DNA of 64,000 nt from Acidovorax sp. NCPPB 4044 (lineage in GTDB: Bacteria > Pseudomonadota > Gammaproteobacteria > Burkholderiales > Burkholderiaceae_C): positions 3,750,001 to 3,814,000 of the forward strand of contig NZ_JAMCOS010000001.1 of assembly GCF_028069655.1 (NCBI RefSeq). Direction: 5' to 3'. How positions within the stretch are numbered: the stretch's first letter is position 1; the number at the start of each line of letters is the position of its first letter. Below, piece by piece: positions 1 to 8,831 of the stretch. The notes under the pieces are model-generated. The model was not told the origin of the DNA, did not search any database, and saw nothing but the letters and a program-made list of their open reading frames with translations. The position numbers were made by a program, and so were the translations under genes.

Positions 1-444
1 CAGCGCAACCTTCTGCCGGTGCAGCTCGAAGAACACGTTGGCCTTGTTGACCAGCATGTGCGGATCGATGGGCTTGTAGAGGAAGTCCACCGCCCCGTTC
101 TCGTAGCCCTTGAACTGCCAGTTCTGGTCGCGCGAGCCGGCGGTCATGAACATGAGCGGGATATGGCGCGTGCGCTCGCTGCCGCGGATCAGCTCGGCCA
201 GCTCGAAGCCGTTCATCTCGGGCATCTGCACGTCGAGCATCGCCAGCGCCACATCGGTGTGCGCCAGCAGCAGCTCCAGCGCCTCGGGCCCCGAGGCGGC
301 CTTGAGGATCTGCACGTCGTCCCGGCGCAGCAGCGCTTCCAGCGCGATCAGGTTCTCGGGAACGTCGTCCACCAGCAGGCATTTGACGGGCGCGGCGGCG
401 CGCGGCGGCATCGGCGTGGCGGGCAGAGGGGGCATGGCGATCAT
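1..444 (-). CDS. Response regulator receiver protein (partial, 3' end outside window)
   Basis: The gene starts at 444 and runs off the left edge, so only the first ~148 codons are seen. The visible part is a CheY-like receiver: the acidic pair in LLVDD lies near residues 23-27, the phospho-acceptor aspartate sits in AMLDVQMPEMNG, and the conserved lysine is in YKPID. Its ATG overlaps the stop codon of the cheB-like gene by 4 bp, so it is the fourth visible gene of a translationally coupled signalling operon. Homologous operons often end in a receiver fused to a histidine kinase; whether this one continues into a kinase cannot be seen here. Confidence 0.85.
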   Translation of the reverse strand, partial: MIAMPPLPATPMPPRAAAPVKCLLVDDVPENLIALEALLRRDDVQILKAASGPEALELLLAHTDVALAMLDVQMPEMNGFELAELIRGSERTRHIPLMFMTAGSRDQNWQFKGYENGAVDFLYKPIDPHMLVNKANVFFELHRQKVAL

Positions 445-1052
445 CGGCGCGCTCCGTGCGGCAGCGCGGCCAGCCACTCGGCAATGCGCTGCGGCGACAG
501 GACATGGGTCGGCGTGCACAGCTGCAGTGCCGCATCGGGCATGGTGGTCATGGGTGCGCTTTCGGGGTCTTGCACGATGGTGGTGCCGCCAGCGGCCTGC
601 ACGGCCGCGATGCCCTGCGCGCCGTCGTGGTTGGCGCCGGACAGCAGGATTGCCAGCAGCCGCTCGCCATAGGCGTCGGCAGCGGATTCGAAAAGAATGT
701 CGATGGACGGCCGCGAGAAATGCACGGGATCGTCGACGGACAGCGCCAGCACCGGCCCCCGGTCGACCAGCAGGTGGTAGTCGGGCGGCGCGAAATACAC
801 CGTCCCGGCTTCCACCGGCTCCTTGTCCTGGGCTTCGCGCAGGGGCAATGCGCAGCGCGGCTGGAAGATGTCGCACAGCAGGCTGGGCCGGTTGCGCGGC
901 AGGTGCAGCACCACGAAAACCGCCGCGCGCTGGGCGGCCGGAAGCGCCGGCAGCAGGACGGCGAGCGCCTCCACGCTGCCGGCCGATCCACCGACGACGA
1001 TGGCGTCGAACGGGGCTGCCGTGCGCGACGGACAGGGTCCGGGCCCGCTCAT
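441..1052 (-). CDS. CheB-type protein-glutamate methylesterase, catalytic domain only
   Basis: The 203-residue protein matches the C-terminal esterase domain of CheB, which hydrolyses glutamyl methyl esters on chemoreceptors. The three catalytic positions are visible: serine in VGGSAGSVEAL, histidine in LHLPRNRPS and aspartate in LSGANHDGAQG. The usual N-terminal receiver domain is absent, so activity cannot be switched by phosphorylation of the protein itself. The ATG at 1052 was chosen because it overlaps the CheR stop codon (ATGA). No methyl-accepting receptor, CheW or CheA is visible nearby, so the pair probably works in a non-motility signalling complex with the hybrid kinase. Confidence 0.88.
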   Translation of the reverse strand: MSGPGPCPSRTAAPFDAIVVGGSAGSVEALAVLLPALPAAQRAAVFVVLHLPRNRPSLLCDIFQPRCALPLREAQDKEPVEAGTVYFAPPDYHLLVDRGPVLALSVDDPVHFSRPSIDILFESAADAYGERLLAILLSGANHDGAQGIAAVQAAGGTTIVQDPESAPMTTMPDAALQLCTPTHVLSPQRIAEWLAALPHGARR

Positions 1053-1906
1053 GCGCCCCCCCGCTTCTGGTAGATGCGCTCGGGCGCCACCAGCTCGTCG
1101 AAGGACTGCGCGTGGGCCGAAAAGCGCAACGACTCCTTCGAGCCCAGCCCCAGGAAGCCCTTGCGGCACAGCGCCTCCTCGAACAGGCCGAGCGCACGGT
1201 CCTGCAGGTCGCGGTCGAAATAGATGAGCACGTTGCGGCACGAGACGAGGTGGACCTCGGCGAACACGCTGTCGGTGGCCAGGCTGTGGTCGGAGAACAC
1301 GATGTGGCGGCGCAGGCTCTTGTCGAACACCACGCGGCCGTAGGCGGCCGTGTAGTGCTCCGACAGCGAGCCCCGGCCGCCCGAACGGGCATGGTTCTCG
1401 GTGAAGCCGGGCACCCGCTCGATCGCATACACACCCGCCTCGGCTTTCTGGAGGGCATTGGCGTTGATGTCGGTGGCGTAGATGAGCGTGCGCTCCAGCA
1501 GGCCTTCCTCGCGCAGCAGGATGGCGAGCGAATACACCTCCTCGCCGGTGCTGCAGCCGGCCACCCAGATCTTGAGCGACGGGTAGGTGCGCAGGATCGG
1601 CACCACGGTTTCGCGCAGCGCTCGGAAATAGCCGGGGTCGCGGAACATCTCGCTCACCTGCACCGTCAGGTATTCGAGCATCGCGGGGAACACATCGGGT
1701 TCGTGCAGAACCAGGTGCTGCAGCTGCGACAGCGAGCGGCAGTGGAAGCGCGTGAGCGCCGTCTGCAGGCGGCGCTTGAGCGACGCCTGCGCATACCCCC
1801 GGAAGTCATAGTGGTAGCGGCGGTAGATGGCCTCGACCAGCAGGTGCTGCTCGATGTCGAAGGTCTTGCGGCCCACGGCCGCGGCGGCTTCTTCGGCGGT
1901 GGTCAC
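1049..1906 (-). CDS. CheR-type protein-glutamate O-methyltransferase
   Basis: A 285-residue SAM-dependent methyltransferase of the CheR family. The SAM-binding loop VAGCSTGEEVYSLA and the SCRNVLIYF motif are both present, preceded by an N-terminal all-alpha region. The start is a GTG at 1906 that overlaps the kinase stop codon (GTGA), which fits the coupling of the other genes in this operon; no better ATG lies upstream within the gene's own frame without deep overlap into the kinase. CheR and CheB normally set receptor methylation in opposite directions; here they are bracketed by a sensor kinase and a response regulator. Confidence 0.88.
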   Translation of the reverse strand: MTTAEEAAAAVGRKTFDIEQHLLVEAIYRRYHYDFRGYAQASLKRRLQTALTRFHCRSLSQLQHLVLHEPDVFPAMLEYLTVQVSEMFRDPGYFRALRETVVPILRTYPSLKIWVAGCSTGEEVYSLAILLREEGLLERTLIYATDINANALQKAEAGVYAIERVPGFTENHARSGGRGSLSEHYTAAYGRVVFDKSLRRHIVFSDHSLATDSVFAEVHLVSCRNVLIYFDRDLQDRALGLFEEALCRKGFLGLGSKESLRFSAHAQSFDELVAPERIYQKRGGA

Positions 1907-4900
1907 TTGGGCATCCACACACGCACGAGCGAGAGCAGCTTCTCGACATCCAGCGGCTTGGCGATGTAGTCGTTGGCACCGGCCGCGAGGCACTTCTCCT
2001 GGTCGTCCTTCATGGCCTTGGCCGTGAGCGCGATGATGGGCAGGCGGCGCCATTCGGGGCGCTTGCGGATCTCGCTCATCGCAGTGAAACCGTCCATCTC
2101 CGGCATCATGATGTCCATGAGCACGAGGTCCACGTGCGGCGCGTCGCCGGCCTGCGAGCGTTCGAGCGCCTCCAGCGCTTCGCGGCCGTTGCGGGCGATC
2201 TGCACTTTCGCGCCCGTGGGCTCCAGCACGCTGGAGAGCGCGAAGATGTTGCGCACATCGTCTTCCACCACGAGGATGCTGCGGCCATCGAAGCTCGATT
2301 CGCGGTCGCGCGCCAGGCGCAGCATCTGCTGCCGGTCCACGGGCAGGCTGGATTCCACCTGGTGCAGGAACAGGGTGACTTCGTCGAGCAGGCGCTCAGG
2401 CGAACGCGCGTCCTTGATGATGATCGACTTGGAGAACCGCCGCAGCTGTTGCTCCTCGTCCCGCGAGAGCGAGCGCCCGGTGTAGACGATCACCGGCGGG
2501 AACGCCACGTCTTCCTCGCCGGCCATCTGCTCCAGCAGCTCGTAGCCGCTCAGGTCGGGCAGGTTCAGGTCCATCACCATGCAGTCGAAGGTGCTCTCGC
2601 GCAGCAGTTGCAACGCGCGCTGTGCCGTCTCCGCGCCGATGATCTGCACGTCGCCGTTGGCCAGCAGGTGCCGCATGCTCTCGCGCTGGCGGTCGTCGTC
2701 CTCCACCACGAGCACGCGGCGCAGCGCCTGGGTGAACTTGGCCTCCATGCGCTGCAGCGCCTGCACGAGTTCATCGCGTTTCACGGGCTTGAGCGCGTAG
2801 CCGATGGCGCCGCGGCCCATGGCCTCCTGCGAGTAGTCGGCCACCGAGACCACGTGCACAGGGATGTGCCGCGTGGCGGGGTTGCGCTTGAGCTGGTCGA
2901 GCACCCCCAGGCCCGAGAAGTCCGGCAGGTTCATGTCCAGCACCACGGCGCTGGGCATGTAGTCGTTGGCCGCCGCCAGCCCCTCGCCCCCGCTGTGCGT
3001 GACGATGCACTGGAAGTCCATCTCGTGGGCCAGGTCCACGAGGATGCGCGCGAAGCGCACGTCGTCCTCCACCACCAGGATGGTGCGCTTGCCGGCCTGC
3101 AGGCCATCGCGGTCGTCGGCCACGGCGGATGCCGGGCGGCGCGGCGGCGCGGGCTGGGGCGCGAGTGCCGGCTGCTCGGCCGCAGGAGAAGACGACGCGG
3201 GTGATGCGGGCGTGGCGCTGGCCGTGGCTACGGCGCGCTGCGGCGCAGCGGGCGGGGCCTGCACCTGCGACCCTTCCGCGGCACTCTCCGGTGGCTGCGT
3301 GGGCAGCACCAGCGTGAACACGCTGCCCTGGCCCGGCACGCTCTGCACCGACACGCTGCCGCCCAGCAGCTGCGCCAGATCGCGCGAGATCGACAACCCC
3401 AGCCCCGTGCCGCCGTACTTGCGGTGCGTGCTGCCATCGGCCTGGCGGAAGGCCTCGAAGATCAGACCCTGCTGGTCTTCCGAAATGCCGATGCCGGTGT
3501 CGCGCACGGCAAACGCCAGCCGCCCGTCGGGCTGCGCGGCCACGCGCAGGGCCACTTCGCCGTGCTCGGTGAACTTGATCGCGTTGGAGAGCAGGTTCTT
3601 CAGGATCTGGCCCAGCCGCTGCGCATCGGTGCGCAAATGGCGCGGCACGCCAGGCTCCACGGTCACGCCGAACGCCAGGCCCTTCTGCTGGGCCAGCGGG
3701 CGCAAAGGCTCTGCGATGGCCTGCATGGTGCGCGCCACATCCACGGTTTCGATCTCGACCGTGGCCTGGCCCGCCTCGATCTTCGCGAGATCGAGGATGT
3801 CGTTGATGAGCATCAGCAGATCGTTGCCCGCGCCGTGGATGGTTTCCGCATACCGCACCTGCTCGTGGGTGAGGTTGCCGGCCTTGTTGTCGGCCAGCAG
3901 CTTGGCGAGGATCAGGCTCGAATTGAGCGGGGTGCGCAGCTCATGGCTCATGTTGGCCAGGAATTCGCTCTTGTACTGGCTCGCCTGCTCCAGGTCGCGC
4001 GCCTTGTCCGAGAGCGCGTCCTGCGCGCGCAGGAGCTGCTGCTTCTGGTATTCGAGCTGCTGGGTCTGCTCTTCCAGCTGGGCATTGCTCTGCTCCAGTT
4101 CCGTCTGCTGGGCTTCCATCTGCGCCTGGGATTCCTGCAGCACGCGGCTCTGCTGCTCAAGCTCTTCGTTGCTCACGCGCAGCTCTTCCTGCTGGGCCTG
4201 CAGCTCCTCCGCCTGCCGCTGCGTTTCCTCGAGCAGGGCCTCAAGCTGCGATCGGTCCGCCGCTGCGCGCACGGCAATGGCCAGCTGGTCGGAGGCGCGT
4301 GCCAGCAATTCGAGGTCGCTGTCCCGCACGGCCCGGAAGAAACCGAGTTCGATGACGGCCTGAACCGCGCCGTTGTGCACGGCGGGCAGCACCACCAGTT
4401 CGCCCGGCGTGCTGCGCCCCACGCCCGATTGCACCGCCAGGTGCGGCGCCGGCACGTCCTTGGCATGGATGGTCTGCAGCGACTGGGCGACCTGCCCCAC
4501 CAGCCCCTGCCCGGCCGCAACGCGTTCGGCGCCCGCGCCCTCGGCCAGCGCATAGCCGCCGAAGCGGCGGAACGCACCGTGTCCTTCGGCGACATAGGCC
4601 GCGCCGACCTGCGCACCGAGCCATTGCGAGAGGTAGGCCAGAACGCGCGGGCCCAGGTCCTCGAGCCGCTGGTCGCCCTGGATCTCGTCCGACAGCCCCA
4701 TCAACCCGCTGCGGATCCAGGCCTCGCGCGCCTTGGCGCGGTGGTCTGCCCCGGTCATCGCCGCCGAGGCCAGGATGAAAGCCAGCAGCACGAGCGCGCC
4801 GCCCCAGGTGAAATAGGCACCGAAGCTCGCCGCGTCGTCCCACATCCGGCGCCGCTCTTCCAGTTCCTCGCGCTCGGCCGCGACCATGTCGCGCACCAGC

Positions 4901-5394
4901 GTGCGGATGGCGTCCATCGTGGCGCGGCCCCGGTCGGTCTTGACCACCTCCATCGCGGCTTCCGCCTGCCCGGACTGGCGCAGCTGGATGGTCTCGCGCA
5001 GCTCGGCCATTTTCTGGCGCGCGAGCGGCAGCAGTTGCTCGTAGCGGCGCAACTGCCGCGGGGAATCGCTCACCAGCCGGCGCAGGCGATCCAGTTCCGG
5101 CTCCAGCCCCGCCTGCGCCGTCTCATACGGCGCGAGGTAGCGCGGCTCGCCGGTGAGCAGGTAGCCCCGCTGGCCCGTCTCGGCATCCTTGGCGAGCGAC
5201 AGCACATATTGCATCTGCACGATCGACTCGACCGCCACGTTGATGCGCCGCACCGCGTCGGCGCGGTCCTGCTGCGACAGGTACGTGAAGATCGCGATGA
5301 CCGCCGTGGCGAGGGCGGCGAGGACGAAGCCGACCCGCAGGCGCAGCGGCATGCCGCGGTGGTTTTTTTCGGACTGGAGGGACTGGGAAGGCAT
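1903..5394 (-). CDS. Hybrid sensor histidine kinase with CHASE3, GAF and three receiver domains
   Basis: This 1163-residue inner-membrane protein has a transmembrane helix at ~21-40, a periplasmic CHASE3-like helical domain to ~185, a second helix at ~193-212, a GAF-like domain at ~225-375, and a long Gln/Glu-rich coiled coil at ~380-470. The HisKA domain follows with the phospho-accepting histidine at 484 in SHELRTPLN, then an HATPase domain with GTGLGLSIS. A Pro/Ala linker leads to three receiver domains (ILVVEDD, VLVVEDD, ILVVEDD), each with its own aspartate (VLDMNLP, VMDLNLP, LMDIMMP). It is the first gene of the kinase-CheR-CheB-regulator operon. The ligand is unknown. Confidence 0.92.
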   Translation of the reverse strand: MPSQSLQSEKNHRGMPLRLRVGFVLAALATAVIAIFTYLSQQDRADAVRRINVAVESIVQMQYVLSLAKDAETGQRGYLLTGEPRYLAPYETAQAGLEPELDRLRRLVSDSPRQLRRYEQLLPLARQKMAELRETIQLRQSGQAEAAMEVVKTDRGRATMDAIRTLVRDMVAAEREELEERRRMWDDAASFGAYFTWGGALVLLAFILASAAMTGADHRAKAREAWIRSGLMGLSDEIQGDQRLEDLGPRVLAYLSQWLGAQVGAAYVAEGHGAFRRFGGYALAEGAGAERVAAGQGLVGQVAQSLQTIHAKDVPAPHLAVQSGVGRSTPGELVVLPAVHNGAVQAVIELGFFRAVRDSDLELLARASDQLAIAVRAAADRSQLEALLEETQRQAEELQAQQEELRVSNEELEQQSRVLQESQAQMEAQQTELEQSNAQLEEQTQQLEYQKQQLLRAQDALSDKARDLEQASQYKSEFLANMSHELRTPLNSSLILAKLLADNKAGNLTHEQVRYAETIHGAGNDLLMLINDILDLAKIEAGQATVEIETVDVARTMQAIAEPLRPLAQQKGLAFGVTVEPGVPRHLRTDAQRLGQILKNLLSNAIKFTEHGEVALRVAAQPDGRLAFAVRDTGIGISEDQQGLIFEAFRQADGSTHRKYGGTGLGLSISRDLAQLLGGSVSVQSVPGQGSVFTLVLPTQPPESAAEGSQVQAPPAAPQRAVATASATPASPASSSPAAEQPALAPQPAPPRRPASAVADDRDGLQAGKRTILVVEDDVRFARILVDLAHEMDFQCIVTHSGGEGLAAANDYMPSAVVLDMNLPDFSGLGVLDQLKRNPATRHIPVHVVSVADYSQEAMGRGAIGYALKPVKRDELVQALQRMEAKFTQALRRVLVVEDDDRQRESMRHLLANGDVQIIGAETAQRALQLLRESTFDCMVMDLNLPDLSGYELLEQMAGEEDVAFPPVIVYTGRSLSRDEEQQLRRFSKSIIIKDARSPERLLDEVTLFLHQVESSLPVDRQQMLRLARDRESSFDGRSILVVEDDVRNIFALSSVLEPTGAKVQIARNGREALEALERSQAGDAPHVDLVLMDIMMPEMDGFTAMSEIRKRPEWRRLPIIALTAKAMKDDQEKCLAAGANDYIAKPLDVEKLLSLVRVWMPK

Positions 5395-5493
5395 GGCGGC
5401 GGCAGAAGGAAGGCGCCGATGATAGGGCGCCCCCTCGCCTCGCCGCGTAGGCCGTATCCTGCAAAAGGAGGAGCACCCGTCCCGCGCGGGGCT

Positions 5494-6369
5494 TCAGCTG
5501 GCGGACGACGCCCGCAGCCGCGCGACCTCCTGGCGCAAGGCTTCGTTTTCTGCCGTGAGTTCCGCCACCCGGCGGCGCAATGCAGGGACATCGTCCGGCG
5601 CCTCGGCGCCTTCGTTCCCCGCAGCGGAATCCTCGGAGATCGGCGCTTCTGCAGGGGCCTCGGCGCGCGGCTTGCGCCGCGCATCGCGCGCCCGCTTCGC
5701 GGCCTGCCGCAGCTCATCCTTGCCCGCCAGCGCTGCGGCGCGCTGCTCGTCCTCGGGCAGCGTGGCCACGGCCGCGGCGGCGTTGATGGAGATCGAACCC
5801 GACCGTACCGCCGCCACCAGTTCGGGGGCCGCCTGTTTCTGGATCTTCTCGATCATCACCACCTGGCTGCTGCTGAGCCGCGCCGCGCGGGCGATGGCCT
5901 CCCGGCTGGTCAGCGGCTCGGTGCCGGGCGTGCCGTCCTGCGGCGGTGCGGCCACGGCGGCGGGTGCGCCGTCCCCGGAGGCGTCCGCCGGAGACTCCCA
6001 GGGAGCGTCGTCGCCCGCTGCCGCGGTATCGGCCGGGGCCACCGAGCGCTGCGCCAGGATTTCGCGCTTGCGCAAGGCCAGTACGCCCCGCTGGAAATCC
6101 GAGACGCTGCGGCGCCCCAGGTGCTGGTCGATCATCCAGAGGTGCACGTCTTCCATGGAGCGGAAATGCGGGTGCTGCATGGTGTTGAAGGGCAAGCCGT
6201 GCTTCTGGCAGATGCCATAGCGGTTGTGGCCGTCCACGAGCACGTCGCCCCAGAGGACGAGCGCGTCCCGGCAACCTTCCGCCAGCAGGCTGCGCTCCAG
6301 CGCGGCATGCTCCTCGGGCGTGAGCGGATCGATGTAGGCCTTGAGTTCTTCCTTGACGATGATGGACAT
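5494..6369 (-). CDS. ParB/RepB-like nuclease-domain protein with C-terminal coiled coil
   Basis: The 291-residue protein starts at MSIIVKEEL. Its N-terminus has the ParB-like core with the motif VLVDGHNRYGICQKHGLPF, the strand-turn pattern found in Spo0J/RepB and in ParB-fold regulators. A Pro/Ala/Asp-rich spacer at ~120-165 follows, then a helix-turn-helix-like segment (REAIARAARLSSSQVVMIEKI) and an Arg/Lys-rich region. A C-terminal leucine-zipper-type coiled coil (LRRRVAELTAENEALRQEV) suggests dimerisation. There is no partner parA, so it is probably a stand-alone DNA-binding protein, not part of a partition system. It is divergent from the diguanylate cyclase gene, 126 bp away. Confidence 0.75.
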   Translation of the reverse strand: MSIIVKEELKAYIDPLTPEEHAALERSLLAEGCRDALVLWGDVLVDGHNRYGICQKHGLPFNTMQHPHFRSMEDVHLWMIDQHLGRRSVSDFQRGVLALRKREILAQRSVAPADTAAAGDDAPWESPADASGDGAPAAVAAPPQDGTPGTEPLTSREAIARAARLSSSQVVMIEKIQKQAAPELVAAVRSGSISINAAAAVATLPEDEQRAAALAGKDELRQAAKRARDARRKPRAEAPAEAPISEDSAAGNEGAEAPDDVPALRRRVAELTAENEALRQEVARLRASSAS

Positions 6370-6495
6370 GGGTGGGGGTATGCGCGGGCCGGAAAGGGGC
6401 GGGATTGTAGAGAGAAGCGCCGGCCGGCCGGGCTGCACGGCGGAATCCCCCCATGCCAACGGCCGGGCTCCGGGCCGTTGGCGCGACAATGCGCC

Positions 6496-8196
6496 ATGAA
6501 TCCACTGCGCCGGTCCGCCGACCGCTCCCCCAGCCTGCGTGGCCAGCTCACGCTGTGGTTCGGTGCGCTCGCGCTGGCCTGCGTGCTGGGCGTGGGGCTC
6601 TACCTCGGCCGCATCGCCACGCAGGATCTCGCGCGCTTCAGCGGAGAACTCCTGCACACCACGGCCCGCTCCGCGACCGACCTGCTTGCCACCAACCTGC
6701 GCGAGCGCGCCCTGGAGGTCGACCTGCTGCGGCAGTCGATCCTGATGACCCAGGGCGACCTGGGCAGCGAAGACATCCGCACGGCACTGGACCTGCGCAA
6801 GGCCACGCACAACGAATACGCCTGGATCGGCGTCACCAGCGCCGAGGGCCGGGTCACCCAGGCCACCGGGGGCATCCTGGTGGGGGAGAAGGTGGACCAC
6901 CGCGAATGGTTCCGCGCGGCGCGCAGCCGCCTGTTCGTGGGAGACGTCCACGAGGCCGTGCTGCTGGCCAAGAAGCTGCCCAACAAGCATCTCGACCAGC
7001 CCTTGCGCTTCATCGACTTCGCCGCCCCCATCATCGATTCCAGCGGGCAGCTGCGCGGCGTGATCGGTGCGCACGCGCACTGGTACTGGGTCACCGAGAC
7101 GGTGGAAGCCGTCGTGGTCGACCGCACGGCCGGGCAGCAGATCGAGGTGCTGATTGCCGACAAGGCCGGCAATGTGCTGTATCCGTTCCGCCTTGCGGGG
7201 CAGCAGCAGTTGCCGGCGGGCTCGAACCCGGCCCGGCGGTACGAGCGCCTGCGCTGGGCCGATGGCCAGCAATACCTCTCCAGCACCGTGGGCATGCCGG
7301 CCGTGGCGGGCAACGAACTGGGCTGGCGCATCGTCGTGCGCCAGCCGCTCGACGTGGCGCTGGCGCCGGCGCGCACGCTGCGCCAGCAGCTCGCCGTCCT
7401 GGGGATCGCCGCCGCCCTGTTGTGCGGCTTCGTCGCCTACCAGCTGGCCGCGCGTTTCAGCCGGCCGCTGGAGCTGCTGGCGCGGGCCGCGCGCACGATC
7501 GAACGGCGCGAGGGCGAGCCCCGGTACCCCGAGGGCACCTACACGCAGGAGGTGACCCAGCTGAACCGTTCATTCCAGTCGATGACGGCATCGCTGCTGG
7601 AGCGCGAGCGCGAACTCTCGCGACTCAACGCCTCGCTGGAGAACCAGGTCGAGGAACGCACCCAGGCGCTGCACCGCGCCAACCAGGAGCTGGAGAATCT
7701 CGCCGTGCGCGACCCCCTGACCGGCCTCTACAACCGGCGCCGATTCGACGAAACGCTGCGGCACTACGTGGCGCAGTGCAGTGCCACGGGCCAGCGGTTC
7801 GCGCTGATGATCGTGGATGCGGACCATTTCAAGCGCGTCAACGACACCCATGGCCACCAGACCGGCGACGCCGTGCTGCGCCACCTCGCGGGCGTCATCA
7901 CGGGCTGCGTGCGCGCCAGCGATTTCGTCGCCCGCTTCGGCGGAGAGGAATTCGTGGTGCTGCTGCCCGAGCCCCGCGACCGCGAAGAAGGCCGGCTGGT
8001 GGCCGAGAAGATCCGCCTGGCGGTGGGCAAGGTGCAGTTCCCCGGCGTGGGGCTGCTCACGGTGAGCATCGGCCTCGCGTTCTGCCACGGCGGCGGCGAG
8101 CCGCTGACCACCATCCTGGAGCGGGCCGACAAGGCGCTCTACCGTGCCAAGCAGGAAGGCCGGGACCGGGTCTGCGTGGCCGCGGCCGACGAATGA
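6496..8196 (+). CDS. Membrane-bound diguanylate cyclase (dCACHE-HAMP-GGDEF)
   Basis: A 566-residue enzyme predicted to make the second messenger c-di-GMP. A transmembrane helix at ~18-38 and a second at ~295-315 flank a periplasmic CACHE-type sensor domain. HAMP and a coiled-coil linker (LENQVEERTQALHRANQEL) follow, then the GGDEF domain beginning at RDPLTGLYNRR. The catalytic GGEEF motif is at residues 482-486. The inhibitory RxxD site (RASD, 473-476) lies exactly five residues upstream, so product feedback inhibition is expected. The start at MNPLRRSADR puts a basic N-terminus directly before the first helix. There is no EAL domain. Confidence 0.93.
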   Translation: MNPLRRSADRSPSLRGQLTLWFGALALACVLGVGLYLGRIATQDLARFSGELLHTTARSATDLLATNLRERALEVDLLRQSILMTQGDLGSEDIRTALDLRKATHNEYAWIGVTSAEGRVTQATGGILVGEKVDHREWFRAARSRLFVGDVHEAVLLAKKLPNKHLDQPLRFIDFAAPIIDSSGQLRGVIGAHAHWYWVTETVEAVVVDRTAGQQIEVLIADKAGNVLYPFRLAGQQQLPAGSNPARRYERLRWADGQQYLSSTVGMPAVAGNELGWRIVVRQPLDVALAPARTLRQQLAVLGIAAALLCGFVAYQLAARFSRPLELLARAARTIERREGEPRYPEGTYTQEVTQLNRSFQSMTASLLERERELSRLNASLENQVEERTQALHRANQELENLAVRDPLTGLYNRRRFDETLRHYVAQCSATGQRFALMIVDADHFKRVNDTHGHQTGDAVLRHLAGVITGCVRASDFVARFGGEEFVVLLPEPRDREEGRLVAEKIRLAVGKVQFPGVGLLTVSIGLAFCHGGGEPLTTILERADKALYRAKQEGRDRVCVAAADE

Positions 8197-8277
8197 CCGC
8201 CCGGCCCGGCGGTTGAGGCAACCGCGCAGCGTGCGCCCGGTCCGCGGGCCGCTATCATCCCGCGCTCCGGAAAACCC

Positions 8278-8676
8278 ATGCACACCCCGCGCCGTTTCAC
8301 GCTCTTCCTGCTGCTTGCCCTGTGGCTGAACGCCTGCCTGGGCTGGTCCCGGCATGAAGCGGAGCACCTGCGCCACGCGCTGGCACCGTCCACGCCGGCG
8401 GCGATCCAAGACGGCGCAGCCCTGGCGGCGGCGCCTTCCGCCCCGGCCCATGCGCCCGCGGAACACAAAGGCGCGCCGGGCGGCCACGGCCTGTGCATCG
8501 GTTGCCTGGCATTCGCCCACCTGCACGGCGCTACGCCGCCGCCGGTGCCGGCCCTGCTGTGGGCCGAGGCCACGCGGGCCCCTGCCTGCCCTGCCGCCCG
8601 GCAGTCCCCGGACTGCGCCAGCGATGCACCCCGCCCCTTCTCGGCCCGGGGCCCGCCGCCGGCTGAGACCCTCTGA
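8278..8676 (+). CDS. Small exported DUF2946-like protein upstream of a TonB receptor
   Basis: This 132-residue protein has an N-terminal signal sequence (basic MHTPRRF then a leucine-rich core) and a conserved-looking centre, HGLCIGCLAFAHLHG, with paired cysteines and histidines. Small proteins of this kind often precede TonB-dependent receptor genes in proteobacteria. The Cys/His cluster suggests metal binding, but that is inferred. It lies 155 bp upstream of the receptor on the same strand and is probably co-transcribed with the uptake operon. Function is not established. Confidence 0.7.
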   Translation: MHTPRRFTLFLLLALWLNACLGWSRHEAEHLRHALAPSTPAAIQDGAALAAAPSAPAHAPAEHKGAPGGHGLCIGCLAFAHLHGATPPPVPALLWAEATRAPACPAARQSPDCASDAPRPFSARGPPPAETL

Positions 8677-8831
8677 GCCGCCGGTCACCTGCCCTGCGCA
8701 GGGCCGCGCCCGGCCCCGCTTCTTTCCCCTCTCCTTTTTCGCCGCTCCGCCTGTTGCCCGCACGCAGGGTGGCCCGCAGGCGCGTGCGCCGCCCTGGCCC
8801 GTGGCCGGGCTGCGCACGGCCCGACTTTTGC

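Noticed and set aside
3424..6495. Very long plus-strand open frame opposite the hybrid kinase and ParB-like genes
   Set aside because: High-GC antisense frame: the peptide is rich in Arg/His/Leu without domains, and the minus-strand genes are clearly real. Only its last part (from 6496) is a gene.
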